Shown here: positions 1 to 13,003 of the stretch, piece after piece | Layout of the letters: each line of letters opens with the position of its first letter | Position numbering within the stretch: the stretch's first letter is position 1 | Assembly: GCA_033964015.1 (NCBI GenBank) | Contig: CM066913.1 | Span: 6,795,169 to 6,859,168 of the forward strand | Direction of reading: 5' to 3' | Length of the DNA stretch: 64,000 nt | Source of the DNA: Scolanthus callimorphus | Taxonomy: Eukaryota > Cnidaria > Anthozoa > Actiniaria > Edwardsiidae | The notes under the pieces: model-generated | What the model saw: only the letters and a program-made list of their open reading frames with translations | Databases searched by the model: none | Told to the model about the DNA's origin: nothing | Position numbers and translations under genes: made by a program

Positions 1-3000
1 TTAAAATGTGACAAGCTTCGTAAGATTTTGTCAAATTATCTCAAAGTTATCTGGGAAAGTTTTGTAATAAAGACGATAAGATAGGTGAAATATATGACGC
101 TATTCTACAGGGTGGCCAAAACTGAGTTCATTTACACGAGGAACGTATTGTACGTCTCCAAGAGTAAACCTGTCTTGTGACTTATGTGACACACTGAGTC
201 TTATTTCGTCTTGCTTAGCCTTTTCAAGGGGTTAGCAAAACAAGGGAGATCTATTATTTGTAGTGGCAAGTCCTGCTGCTGTAACTTTGCCAAGTTCCTC
301 AAAGTTCGAGGATACCTTTAAAGGCTTAGCTTAAAAGAAAAAAAAAGAGATGCCTAAGGAACATATGGATACCAGGACACACGAGTTTTATTTTTACAAG
401 GAGAAAAAGTAAAATAGAGGCGATATGAAAGATGAAAGGCTTTTTTTATTAGTGAAACTTTAGCAAAAGAACTCTGAGAAGCAGCGAGCCGGGACGGTTA
501 GTTTTATCCCCGATTCCACCATCCATTCTGCCAAAGACAGGGCATTGAAGGAACTAAATGTAACCCATGAACATGCAGTCGTGCACGTAAGAACTTTAGT
601 CTGATGAACATTTCTCTGGATGGAATCCTCCAGATTGGCTGACTTTTTATCGAGAATAAGCTCAGACCAAAAGTCTGGTATGTTATTCCATCATCTCATC
701 TTTCCACATTCCAGGGATTGCTTCCCCAGTTTGCTGTAGTCGTTAACCCTGTCTATATTGCTGGCTACAGTCTATCAAAAGGCGTTCAGTGCAGCGTTAC
801 ATTGTTGAAAGATTTAGGAATATCTGTTTCATTGTCGCAAAGAGATCATCTGTGCTGTAACCAAATCTCTTTGTGGAAAGGAAAAGAGGGGTACATTTGG
901 CCCTAATTCGTTGAAACATCATTACAATTGTAGCAAGGTTTTCGCTGCCTTGCGGCAGATTGCTGATATCCTAGTGTTATTTTGCTCAAGGTCAGAAACA
1001 GATTCTATTTTTCCGTGACACCACTAAACATGGGGTAAAGTGCTTACAGGTGAGCTGCAAATACTCATTTATTTTGCATGGTAAGCAAAATCTAGCACCC
1101 GATAAGCACTGTAATACTCTTTTTACAGCTAATAGACGATCAATAGAAACCCTTTTAATCCATCCTTTGAGTCATCCTTTCCAAAAAAGAAAAACCAAGA
1201 AATAAACCAAGTTATTCGTATGAGATACTGAGTATGGTCTATTAGAGCACGGCAAGATAATATGATAAAGGTCGTATTCACGTGGACACGGCCAAGGTGG
1301 ATGGAGCCAAACACAGCGGGTATGTCTGATAGATCGAGCTCTCCTCACGAAATCGAGGATTCTAGAATAAACTATCACCTGCAATGATAATTACTCTGAG
1401 TACTGTAACTTGCTACTTGTTAAACTTGTTCAAGACTAAAAGCGCTGTTAAGTATCACGCGACTTCAGGCCTCTAAAATGTCGGGAAGTAGTTTTCATTT
1501 CCAGCTGCGGCCTCTTGGTTTTGACTGTTTTCCGTCAAGTGAACAAATAATGTAGCACTTTTACACTGCAAATTACAGTGAAAAGTGCCGCGGCACGGTC
1601 GCAAACGCAGCGCCGGCACGGAATTTGACCTGCTGTGTAGATAAACCTCGTCTTATGGCATAGGCACGGCTTTCCGCCGGCTATCGACACGCATCACCAG
1701 AAATTTAGGACACGTCCGCCATTTTGAATAATAAATCAGCGGCTCAGATGTTTGAGTGAGTGTCACATTCAATACAGAAAACATATGGACTAAAACTACA
1801 AAACTTAGATTTTCTCGCGCTGTTAGCGATGAATCAATTTCTTTCAACCGGCCTCGTAAAAACATTATTATAGCAACAACCTAACGCTAAAATAAATTAT
1901 TGTAGAGTTGATTTAATGGTGTCTAATAGAAATTGAACGTACACGGCCTAAACTCCATACATCTACACTATTTTGCGAGCGCAAAATAAGAATACATAGT
2001 TTATAACTCGTAAGGAAAACCAGAATCTTACCCGATCGAAGTAGTTTCAAGTGAAGTCGACTTCCACAAAGCCTGTACTTTCTCTCAATGACATCGTTTT
2101 TGGCAATAAAATTGATCAAATGGTGTCTAATAACATTTGTGCTTTGCAGTAGCTGTAATCTCCTTGAAATTCAGCCATCTTGCCTCGCTAAATCTTCAAA
2201 ACTCGGTCGAATTCGGAAGGCGAAAACACAGGTAAAAACTGTAAACCGAAGCTCGTTTTGGTCGCCATGTTGAACAACAGGCCCTAATATAGTTAGGGAC
2301 ATAGACAAAGCTAGATTTTATGTCCTCAAATGCCCCAAATAAGCCCATCATTTTGACGTTCTCGCGAAGGCTGTGTGCGAGACCGCGAATTGCGCGGGAA
2401 CGCCAGCGGTTTCCCCCATTTTTAGCGTAGAATCACTCAAAGCCTTGTTTAGAAGAGAAAATAAAGAAGAATAAGAAAAAAGGAAAAAGTAGAGAACTTA
2501 GAAATTTATGGGATTTTCATTTATGATGATTTTTCCAATTTTTTTTAAACTTTTTTTTATTTTTATTTATTTTTATTTTTTTTGTAATATTTTTAAATTA
2601 TTTTAATAATTATTTAATTCTAGTAATTCTAAAGCCAATATATCCTTGAAAAATCCAACTGAGCGGCGCCCTCACGTTGAATTCGCGAAGGCGCTCATGG
2701 GTGAAACCGCTGACCACTCACGGATGTCCTAAATTTCTGGTGATGGAGAAATCATGGACAGCCATGAGATTCCGGCAAGGCACGGCAAATCAAGGACGAC
2801 CAATCAATGGTCGCGACAGAAAATGACGGTCCTTAGAACAAGAGTCAATGAAATCGCGTAGTCGCGGCACAACTTTGTCGCGGCGGTTTAAATGCGGTGT
2901 ACATATGTCTAAGATGTTGACTGCAGTTTTTCAATGCAGTTTACAATCATGAGTAGGGGTGACTGATCGTGTAGTGTCGCCGAAGTTAGTCTTCAGGGGC

Positions 3001-4096
3001 GTTGCCAGGGAGATTTTCCCATACATTTACTGTATTTGCAGTAGGAAATTTGGAAATTTGTCCAGTCTTACGGTTCTTTGTGTCCCCCATCTATAGGTTA
3101 GGCGTATATAGTGAAGACGAGAGACGAGACCTCGGGTTATTGTGTCATCCGAAAGACGTGAAGCACAAGGTCCAAGACAGGACCCAAGAGGGAGCGGAAT
3201 TGTCATTCGTTTTAGGAGAACCATGCCCTTTATGCTTGATAAGGGTATCCATCCTGGAATTCCACACAACAAGCGGGAAGCTCTTCGGTTACGACACCAG
3301 CCTCTCACGTTGTGCTCCGGGATCGATTCCGGGGCGGGTCCTATTCTAAATCTCTTCTCCTGTGTTTCACGTCTCTTGAACGAGACAATAAACCGGGGTC
3401 TAATTGTCTCTCAAAGCACGGCGCACCTTCATGAGGGCGGTAGAGAACCGCGGGGAACGATGTTAGATAATCATCCTTAGTGACACTACCCACTAGGTGT
3501 AGGTAGACGACGCCCACTCAGGATTTATACCACGCCACAGAAAATACAGCCAATCAGAATGCAGAAATGGCGTCGTATTTCGGCGGTATTCCACTCAACT
3601 TTCCCATCGTGCACTGCTGGTATAAAATATACAATGAATTCTCGTGGCTCTTGTACTTTCTCAGATACACACACTCGCAGGCTCGTGTGTATACCAGAAA
3701 ATACAAGTGACGAAAGCATTATATAACTAGTATGTATAAAATGTATGCCTTGCAGTCTGTTTCTCAAATATCATTCAGCTATATGGTACATTTATAAACT
3801 ACATTCGAAATTATCATACAATAGTAACCTGCGCAGCAAAGGGGGAGAGGCGAGCGAGTGGGCGCGCTCGCCTTTCCTTTTCCCTTCCCTTTGCGCTTGC
3901 TACTCGACAAAGTGACTTGGCCACAAAGGAGAAAGAAAGTGCGTGAAAAAGTAAAACACCTATGACTTCTCGTGCTGCCAATGTCTTAAATGTTTTACTT
4001 ATACTGTAAGTATAAATCCGCACTGTTTTTTTTTCCTGACCATAAAGTCAGACATTGTTCACTGCTTTCCATTTCGTTATAATCAAACTGAATCCG
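1..4096. other. Intergenic, no gene supported
   Basis: Only short chance ORFs lie here. There is a T-rich low-complexity tract around 2535-2625. A 20-bp inverted pair (CACCAGAAATTTAGGACA near 1694 and its complement near 2726) may bound an old repeat. The sequence near 3010-3060 resembles the repeat fragment found near 49375, and both contain an ATTTACTGTATTTGC-type segment or its complement. Confidence 0.5.
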
Positions 4097-4265
4097 CTTG
4101 AGCGGGGGTCCTGTGGTTTGTTTCCCCATCTGGCACTCATGTGGAACAATTTCTTTGTTTGGTCACGTGAATATTAATGAGCTTGCTCGTGCGTTAAGGG
4201 AAAACAAAAGATTTCCTTCGCTTCAGTGCCAGTTGGGGGAACAAACCACAGGACCCCCGCTCAAG
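4097..4265. mobile_element. Small hairpin MITE
   Basis: A 169-bp element with nearly perfect inverted ends of about 34 bp: CTTGAGCGGGGGTCCTGTGG at the left and its complement at the right. The 68-residue ORF over it is a by-product of the repeat. Confidence 0.8.
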
Positions 4266-5241
4266 TGGAAAAGGTTTATTGAAACATACAGTATGGATGT
4301 TTGATGTTTTCAAAAAAGGGAACTTAATACCGTGAACTGTATGTTTGAAGTTTTCAAACTCTTCATGTCCTCCTCTCTGCTATGGTATGATGAGCTCAGT
4401 CATCGAGGGGCGGCATACTTTGCCGAATAGCGACGGCGGGTCTCGTTCAAGTATCGGCGAGATTGAAAAGGGTGTCTGGGGATGATTAACGGACGGCAGA
4501 CTTCGTGAAATGGAAAACGTCCTATAAAACATAAGACTGTGTAAGGTATAAAACAGTTAGACAACACACAGCACGCTATATCCCCGGGCTATATCCACGT
4601 ACTGGAAAAGATGAGTTCTTTTAAGGAGACGCTATGGTCTAAAACGAAATATAAAAGGAGTTACCGCCCTGTTCAATCAACACATGATCTCTTTAAATTA
4701 TCCATTTAAAATGATACAGTTGCTGTAACGCGCAGTGGTGTTGAAGTGGACATCTATCTTTATACATTGCAACTATTGCATATATCAACCTATATCGCAA
4801 TCATTAAAAGACAACAGAGTTCTGAAAAGTTTTAGAGTTTGTTAGTAGAGTTAAAAATAGGTATCAACATGTTATTTTTGGTAACCCCATTCCAAAAGTC
4901 AGACGTGTTGTTTTCGTCTACTCTACGGTGAATGTCGAGAATCCAAAACACACATCTCGTTCATAAAATCCAATTATTTCACTGGAAGAAGAATTGTTCT
5001 CTTTCATCATGACATTTCATCAGTTGAATGAGATTCTCCAGTTTGTCCTCCTCACACTTCACATAAAATCTATGCTATTTTGTTTTGAGAACAGTCGAAG
5101 ATGACTATCCACTAAGATATTTCAGCGATCTTGAATTATAAGGAAGAAAACTTCCACAATTGGTAAAATGTTTTTACGTGACTTATGGTATAAGTAGGAT
5201 TTCATTAGAGCGGATTTCATATGAATGAAACCAATCGCAGA

Positions 5242-5350
5242 GTGATTACACAGCCTCAACTTCAGCCGTCTGTTCGCTCTCAATCGTACCTCACTTTGCA
5301 AAGTCGATCGAGAGCGAAGTACGGCTGAAAATCAGGCTATGATTACGGGA
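5242..5350. mobile_element. Imperfect palindromic repeat
   Basis: Inverted arms of about 50 bp meet around CTTTGCAAAG. The left arm contains TTCAGCCGTCTGTTCGCTCT and the right arm an imperfect complement. No duplicated target site is obvious. Confidence 0.6.
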
Positions 5351-6032
5351 TTACACCAGTTCTGAATAAAATATATGAGTGACTCACGATGGGCATCTGA
5401 AGTCGGCTCTAAGTAGAAATTGATTTTGCCAATGCAAGAAAAAAAAAATTGAATAGCGAATGATCTCGAGATAGGTCTTCACAAAAACAAATTTAAGAAA
5501 GAAAGATGTATATGGCTTTAGAAGTTTGGCTGTTGAAAAAGCTAAGTGTCTGTAAGTGTCGAGAGAAGGATAATTCGACATACAACTAAAAAGAAAAAAA
5601 CTTGTTCTTGTTACTTGACATAACGACGTTTGATTTGCCCTGAAGTCAAGTTAGACACGCTTCTAGCAAAATGGTGCTCCTTACAAACGCAGTCGGAGAG
5701 AAGCATCTTTCAGAAAAAATCGTATACGACCCCAAAAATTTAGGCAATTCCATGACAAATATTTTGGATGCCCCTGACTTTGTACACTGCCCTTGGCCCA
5801 TAACGAGAACTCAATTCCAAACATCAAGTGCAAATTAAAACCATGAGGTTCAGAACCTCGAGTGGTTTACTGTCGTTTAATGTCGGCAGTTTGTAAAAGT
5901 TCGCTAAAATCCCCACTTTTTTCTGACTTGCTCATGGAGTCGTAAGACTTGCAAACTACGCTTACCTGCTAGAGCAGTTATTCTCAAGTACACCTTTTTT
6001 GTTTCTTTTTTAAGTCAGGTTTTCGGTGTAAT

Positions 6033-6132
6033 GTTTACAAAACGAGCTGGAGTGTTTTATCAGCAGATAGAAACACGAGGCGAAGCCGAGTGATTCTATC
6101 TGCTGATAAAACACGACAGCGAGTTTTGTAAA
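6033..6132. mobile_element. Palindromic mini-element, 100 bp
   Basis: Starts GTTTACAAAACGAGCTGG and ends in the imperfect complement. The inner arms TTTTATCAGCAGATAGAA are perfectly inverted around GGCGAAGCC. Confidence 0.75.
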
Positions 6133-7108
6133 CTACTTCTAAAACGGTTGCCAGTAATAATTCATAATTCCAAGCTAGTTAAAAAAGGGAAACACATTTG
6201 TGAGAACTACTTCATTGAAATCGAGAATAAGAAATCTGATATAGACTGGCTTCAAGTTGCATTGTTTAGCTATATTGAAATGGCAAACAAAAGATCGACA
6301 ACGAGAGCTTTTCATTACGAATAGTGTATTTAGAGAGGCGTTCCGAATAATTGACATATCTTCTGTGTTGGGACAAAAGGTCTGTTCATAATTACATGAC
6401 TTTCAAAAAGAGAAGAACTCCCTTTGGAATAGCTGTCACTTTTTTACCTATAATTATGATGAGCAAAGAAATGCCGTTCAAATGTCATAGAAAAGAAATG
6501 AATGTATTAGCGATACCAGCGATACCTATAATAATGGTAGGGCTTTCTGATTGGCTTTTGTAAAGAAAGTGCTATGTCATTAGTTTTTGGGACAGTGTTT
6601 CCCATTTAAAAAAAAAAAAATTATGATTCAAATTTCTTTGACGAAATTTTCTTTGTCATGCGCGTAATGCATCATATGCAATTTGCCCATTCATTCTCGG
6701 TTAACAAAGCAGTGCGGTTCGTACGGACTCGCCAAGTAGAGTAACTTGGACGGGTGAGTTAAATTCGTTTATCTGTGCATGATTTTGAGCCTAATTCAAC
6801 TCAAGTATTGCCAAATAATTGTCAAAGATGTCCGTTTTGGCTCGTTTCACGAAATGTTCACAGAAGGGTGGTCGGCACTGCCCGAGTCGTTGTGGGATGT
6901 TTAAATCATGGCCACCGAAAATTAATAAATGTGATAAATGAACTATCGTTTTACAAAATGCACGTATTCATTTCTAACATGCGTTCTTTTTTTCGTAGGT
7001 ACGGGAAAAGGTGGAAATCATGACCACAGAGCGTTTGTAAGAGATGGGGTCTCCATGAATATTACCGGGGAAACATGCTGTTCTGGTGAGTTGTCCTATC
7101 ATTACTGA

Positions 7109-7245
7109 TGCTCAGTGAGCCAAACTTGATAGAGAACTGTGCTCACTGAACTGGATCTGATATAGAACTCTGACGTCACCGGAGTTCTATATCAGATTCA
7201 GTTCAGTGCGCAGCAGTTCTATATCGTTTCTGGCTGATTGAGCAC
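7109..7245. mobile_element. Palindromic mini-element
   Basis: The inverted core CTGATATAGAACTC and GAGTTCTATATCAG surround CTGACGTCACCG. Outer arms TGCTCAGTGAGCC and GGCTGATTGAGCA are imperfect. Confidence 0.7.
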
Positions 7246-8319
7246 CATTATGATATGGCAACCAATCAGAACAGCTGTTCCCTGAAAATATTCATGGACT
7301 CCCCAAAATGCTAATTTCTATCGGGGTATACAAACGGCCTTCATGGTCCTGATTTCCATTGTGTTTGCCTGATTGACTATTCATGAGTTTTAGAACTCAG
7401 ATTACAGAATTCCTGAGACCCCAGATCTACCGTGGGGCCTTTAGGTGCGAAAATTGTTTTATTTATAAGGGACAGTCCCTATTATGATGCTCCCCAGGAT
7501 TAGATGTGGACAAGAATGTAAAATACATCTATTAAAAACAGGTGGAAATATCAACATTCTCTAATGTGTTGAACTTGATTAAGCTCTTCCATCGGTTGGG
7601 ATTCGGTTACGTAAGATAGAAAGATTGAAACATTTGGTTAATTATAAGGCTAAGGGTAGTCCTTTCAGATGTCACAAATGCAACCTGCTATCAACAGGAG
7701 CCCTGTTCACTCTATTTCCCAAAGGCAATGCCCGCAACTAATTACTGTGCATGTGTTGTACAAAGAGACCTGGTTTTCTGTCGATCTTTACTTGCTATCG
7801 ATTGGTAGAAAAGCGTTTTTTTAGAGTAGCTTGTAACCACTGATGTACAGCCATTACAGATAGTTTCATCGAGTACCACACATATGCAGCACATTTAAGA
7901 AACCCAACTGGTCAGGAGGCAAACCAAGTCGGCTATGTACAAAGAATGGTCGAGGATCCAGAGTGCTCGAAAGAAGACCCAGAAGAAGTGCACAAAAAGT
8001 CGTCCCTCTCCTCCCATCAAACCACACAGTAGTTCGATAAATGTTAATTTTAAAAGCATTAAGAGCATAATTTTGGGATGTTGGGAGAGACACGAGAACG
8101 TTGTAAAATCACGAGCCGTAGCTTTTATGATATAGATATTACTTTATCGGTGAAATAGAGAATAGATTTGGACCAATCAGAGCGCGCGTTATATCATAGC
8201 TATATTATAATAGCCCTTAGCCTATACTTAAAATGGCGTGTGAAATTTGTCTACCACTTCAGTTGTACACCTATGAGTCAATATATGCCGGATACATAGA
8301 CATAAAATGAGACCATTAA

Positions 8320-10208
8320 GGAGGCTGCCTACAATTTTTTCTGCCCTCGACCACCAAACTTTGTTTGCCTGCCGTTCAAGTACACAAACTTGTACCGGTC
8401 TGAGCTTTCACATGTTTACCCTGGAGGGTTTGAACTTTATTGTAATGTGTATTTTGTTGTGATCGGAGTTGCTATAGCAACGTAATAACCACACCCTTGT
8501 TTATTATTAGGGGCCAAGTAGAAGCGTTGCTCGACCTAAACTTTTAAAATGACACCCCTCGCACTAATCCCTGAGTAGCAGACAGTACTCCCAGCAAGTT
8601 TGGATAGAATTCATTGGGCCGATTTTATGTTATTCGAGAGGACTTTTTAAGGCTCCAAAATGTCAAAATTATTATGCCGCGAAGGTTTCCTGTAAAAAAA
8701 AATGGCTGATATTTGCGTAATTAGAAGATCCTTGCCGCCCGAATTATCTACAAACCCAATGCAATATGTCAGCCAAATTTCCCTTCTTTGAATCCTTTCG
8801 ATTTTGTTTGGCATGTGTTCAAGTATCGACAAGTAAACTGCAAAAGTTGAGAAATTTTAGCCAGAATTCTAAATCTTGCGTTTTTCTCACCTGACAAAAA
8901 TCCCATATGTTAATTATTTTGCAACTTCCGTAAATTATTATTGAATATATACCAAAGATAACACCAAAGTCTTGAGTTCATTGAAGTATTTTAAGGCACC
9001 GAGAAAAAAATCCAAACTTCATTACTCTTTCGGTTTGCTTGACCCGGTTTTTGTCATTGTACTTTGTTTTTGCCTGTTATAGCTTTCATGTCGGTTTTCC
9101 CTAAAGCGAGCCACATTCCAACATGGGAATCGACCACTACTTCTACGGCTCAGTGAATTCTCCACACAGTACGCTGTCACGCTTCTAAGAAGCAAAGCTG
9201 TAAAGACGCTGCATCTCACTGCATCTGGTCATATATATTTTGAGTTTAACAGATGTTTCTACTGAATGTTATCAGACATCTGAAATGAAATATACCACTA
9301 TGGTGCGAAAAATGAAATTCTATGTTTTGGTATTGTTCATTGCGTGACCTTGTTTGCTACGCTTTGAGGTCAAATAAATGCGCATTCTATGGCCGCAAAA
9401 ACTACAACACGCTGGAATGTCGTTCGCTACAGGAAAAATCTACATGAAAGCTACAACAGGCGAAAACAAAGTACAATGAAAAACCGGGACAAGCAAACCG
9501 TAAGAGTAATGAAGTTTGGATTTTTTTCTCGGTGCCTTAAAATACTTCAATGAACTCAAGATTTTGGTGTTATCTTTGGTATATATTCAATAATAATTTA
9601 CGAAAGTTGCAAAAGAATTAACATATGGGATTTTTGTCAGGTAAGAAAAACGCAAGATTTAGAATTCTGGCTAAAATTTCTCAACTTTTGCAGTTTACTT
9701 GTCGATACTTGAACACATGCCAAACAAAATCGAAAGGATTCAAAGAAGGGAAATTTGGCTGACATATTGCATTGGGTTTGTAGATAATTCGGGCGGCAAG
9801 GATCTTCTAATTAAACAAATATCAGCCATTTTTTTACAGGAAACCTTCGCGGCATAATAATTTTGACATTTTGGAGCCTTAAAAAGTCCTCTCGAATAAC
9901 ATAAAATCGGCCCAATGAATTCTATCCAAACTTGCTGGGAGTACTGTCTGCTACTCAGGGATTAGTGCGAGGGGTGTCATTTTAAAAGTTTAGGTCGAGC
10001 AACGCTTCTACTGGCCCCTAATAATAAACAAGGGTGTGATTATGACGTTGCTATAGCAACTCCGATCACAACAAAATACACATTACAATAAAGTTCAAAC
10101 CCTCCAGGGTAAACATGTGAAAGCTCAGACCGGTACAAGTTTGTGTACTTGAACGGCAGGCAAACAAAGTTTGGTGGTCGAGGGCAGAAAAAATTGTAGG
10201 CAGCCTCC
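8320..10208. mobile_element. Foldback (long inverted repeat) element flanked by TTAA
   Basis: Two arms of about 800 bp (8320-9127 and about 9400-10208) are inverted copies around a spacer of about 270 bp. The outer 220 bp differ at only a few positions, and similarity falls towards the centre. Both ends abut TTAA (8316-8319 and 10209-10212) and begin GGAGGCTGCCTACAATTTTT. TTAA target sites are typical of piggyBac-like elements, but no transposase is present, so this is a non-autonomous element. Weak ORFs are mirrored in both arms and are not convincing genes. Confidence 0.85.
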
Positions 10209-10213
10209 TTAAT

Positions 10214-11942
10214 TATGCGGAAATCTTCAAACCGAACGCGCAGCAAGTCTTGGCGTTTGAATTGAAGTCAAGGTCATATCACAAAAGTATCATTCAGGAA
10301 ACCCGTACGAGGAAATACTCCACCCTGGAGTTGAAACCTCAACAGAGAGGATCGCAGCTTTTCGCAACACGACGGCTGGCGTTTTGCGTCAAGCGGGAAA
10401 TGAATACCAGTTACTATGGTAACACGTGTGTGAAATTTGGTGAGTACCTGTCGGAATCTCACGTATGACCACAACATAAATAGCGGGAGCAAAAGAGCTA
10501 TTAAATGCTATTCGTATGTTTAGCTTGAGAGACTATGAAAAGAATGCAAAGTTATTAATAGACAACGAGCAGGGTGTATGGTTTGTTTTTACAAAATGCT
10601 GAACAAATCATTTTTTTTTTCTAATGGATTCTCAACTAAAGAATCTTCATACGTTTATTGATTGCTGACAAATGTTTAATTTTTGGTTTTGTCAGTTATA
10701 ATATGGGCAATATATAGGCATAATATTCGGTTTAAAAGATGAACTAGGTGACTGACCACTGCAAAGTGATTAGTCTTTAAGAATATAAACTACAGACTGC
10801 AGACGTTGAACATAACTTTTAAGACCCTGGCCTGTGGCCGATGGAATTTTGTGGCCCATAACAGTCTATGCCAATGAGGTAACGGTAAAAGTAGTGAACT
10901 CAATACGCTTAAATCTCAAGGAATTTTGATCCATCCTGTGATCTGAAACTGGATTAAGTGATATGTAGTCATAGAACAGCAAATTAATGTTGTTATTTTG
11001 AAACTTTCTTACAGTATTAGATCAACAGACCAAACATCAAAAAGTAGTAGTCTAGAAAGACAAGCGCGACTTTCATATTGTAGCATGGTACATCACGGGT
11101 ATTATATCTACTCAGTGTGCGTCAGCTGGCTAAGGGTATGGATATCGCCTAATATTGACCCCTGCACTTTCATTCAGCCAACCACAAGAGGATTCCCAGA
11201 GGCGATCTCTAAAGTTGTCTAATCTACAGGGAGTTTTTAAAGTGATTACAGCTTATGAAGATACCTGGGAATTTAGTATTGTTTACAAGATCGCGTCTAT
11301 TTTGAGTAACTGACCCGTGAACGTCTCCAGTGACGCCCTTGTGTGTTAAGGGACAACTAAGGTCGGGTTTGGAAGGTTAAGAGGATCTTTAAAATGTCAG
11401 AGACTAAAAATGTCCACCGGATGTTTTGTGCATGAGAAACAATTGTATTATTCAGGAATGCTAAGTTTTGGCGGTTTTCTCACGAGAGAGTCACACGATC
11501 GTCTTATATAGTTATTATCAATACAACACTCACCACAGACATTTTTGCGAAGAGAGATTTTGACATGACAACATTAATAAGCAATATCGAGAAAGACAAG
11601 TAAAAATTAACAACGACAAAAACAAAAACGGCGGCTGACAGAAAAAGTAAATTATAAATGTCTATTTATTTTTTCAACAAATCTTAAATGTATATCACAT
11701 GAATATAAGAGAGCTGTTATTTGAGTACCAGTTTTTTACAAGGACTTGTATGTCATGTTATTATATAGACACGAGTGTTTTACTGGGAAATACGCCACTC
11801 GTAGATCTCATACGAAGCTACATCCGGGTCCTCAGTGACATATTTTCCATATCCTCACTAGTGAGGATATCGGTCAAAACAAAAGTGCTTGGAAATCAAT
11901 TTGGAATATTTTTTTCTGGTTTGTCTATATAATAAAAAGAAA
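10214..11942. other. Intergenic, no gene supported
   Basis: Only short chance ORFs. A short perfect palindrome ATATCCTCACTAGTGAGGATAT lies near 11850-11871 in a stretch that probably belongs to an old repeat. Confidence 0.5.
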
Positions 11943-12078
11943 ATTACACGGTGGCTTGAAGATATGAATTTTATTTTCTCGTGTCAAAAACAATATTTTA
12001 CTCATTCGCTGCGCTCATTCGTAAAATATTGTTCTTGCACTCGAAAATAAAACTCATATCTTCGCGCCACCGTGTAAT
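11943..12078. mobile_element. Hairpin MITE with ATTACACGGTGG ends
   Basis: The ends are ATTACACGGTGG and CCACCGTGTAAT. The inner arms CAATATTTTAC and GTAAAATATTG are perfectly inverted around TCATTCGCTGCGCTCATTC. Confidence 0.8.
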
Positions 12079-12193
12079 ATCCTCTATTTATTAGGTTGGT
12101 TAATTTCATGACAAATTCAGTAGTATGAGGTGCACATCATAATTGCAAATATTCGCTTGTGACTTATTCTCATAAATTTTCGAGCCAAGTATA

Positions 12194-12570
12194 AATACAC
12201 TCTTTTTTTTTTATAAGAACGTCTAATTTTCAGTTGAGGCTGGGCCGTTCTTATTTTTGGAGCAGTTTGAGGCTGGAAATGTTCTTACGGATGTTCTTAC
12301 ATTTCAGTGACTTCGGAACCTGAAATATGCCTAGATCTTATAGAAGGATACATACCAATGAAGTATTTAAGAGAGTTTATAAATTACAATATTGAAGGTC
12401 GTTATTATTAACACATTTGATTCTGGATTTTAGAGCGCATCACTGAAAATAAATCTATTTTGCTCCTATCTGAGGCTCAGGCATGTTCTTAGGATGTTCT
12501 TAAAATTTGGGTAAATTTCAGGCTGAACGTTCTTATAAAAAAGGTTCTTATAAAAAAAAAAGAGTGTATT
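12194..12570. mobile_element. MITE with AATACACTC ends
   Basis: A 377-bp element. The left end AATACACTCTTTTTTTTTTA and the right end, its complement, are followed inward by repeated GTTCTTA/TAAGAAC words and GAGGCTGGG-like segments. It lies just downstream of the CPLANE1 3' end. Confidence 0.75.
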
Positions 12571-13003
12571 AGATATATCGTACTTCGGAGGAATTGTCAT
12601 ATCAGATATACAATAATAGTTCAATGGTAATCCACTGCTTATCGCTTGAGGTTCATTATGTTTCTTAAAAGCCCTTTGGACCTTGACAAATGGTAGCATC
12701 CTTCGCAGGCATCTCGTTTCTTATCAAAGTGGATCCCTGTGGTGTTATTAAGAGAGAGAAACTGAGAGAGTGCAACCGGAACCGGAAGATGAAAACAGAG
12801 AGAGGCGCACAGGAAATGAGATGTCTCTCGGTCTTAACGGCGCCACAGGAAGCCCAACCACACAAGAAAGCCGAAAAGAAAAGCAACCGAGACGCTTGCG
12901 TTGGAGGCTAGACAAACGGAAGCCTAAAAAAAATATCTTATTGAATCGCTGGGGCCAATTGCTACGTCCTACCTACAGATTTCTGGACGAAGGGACGTTG
13001 TGT

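Noticed and set aside
3300..3345. tRNA-like B box (GGATCGATTCC)
   Set aside because: No matching A box or cloverleaf arms could be found at the right distance.
3002..3480. Overlapping ORFs of 112-115 residues
   Set aside because: Non-ATG or repeat-derived frames; part matches the repeat fragment near 49375, and there is no domain or splice support.
8647..8832. 61-residue ORF also present in the mirrored arm
   Set aside because: It exists twice only because the arms are inverted copies, and the second copy diverges in frame; no recognisable domain.
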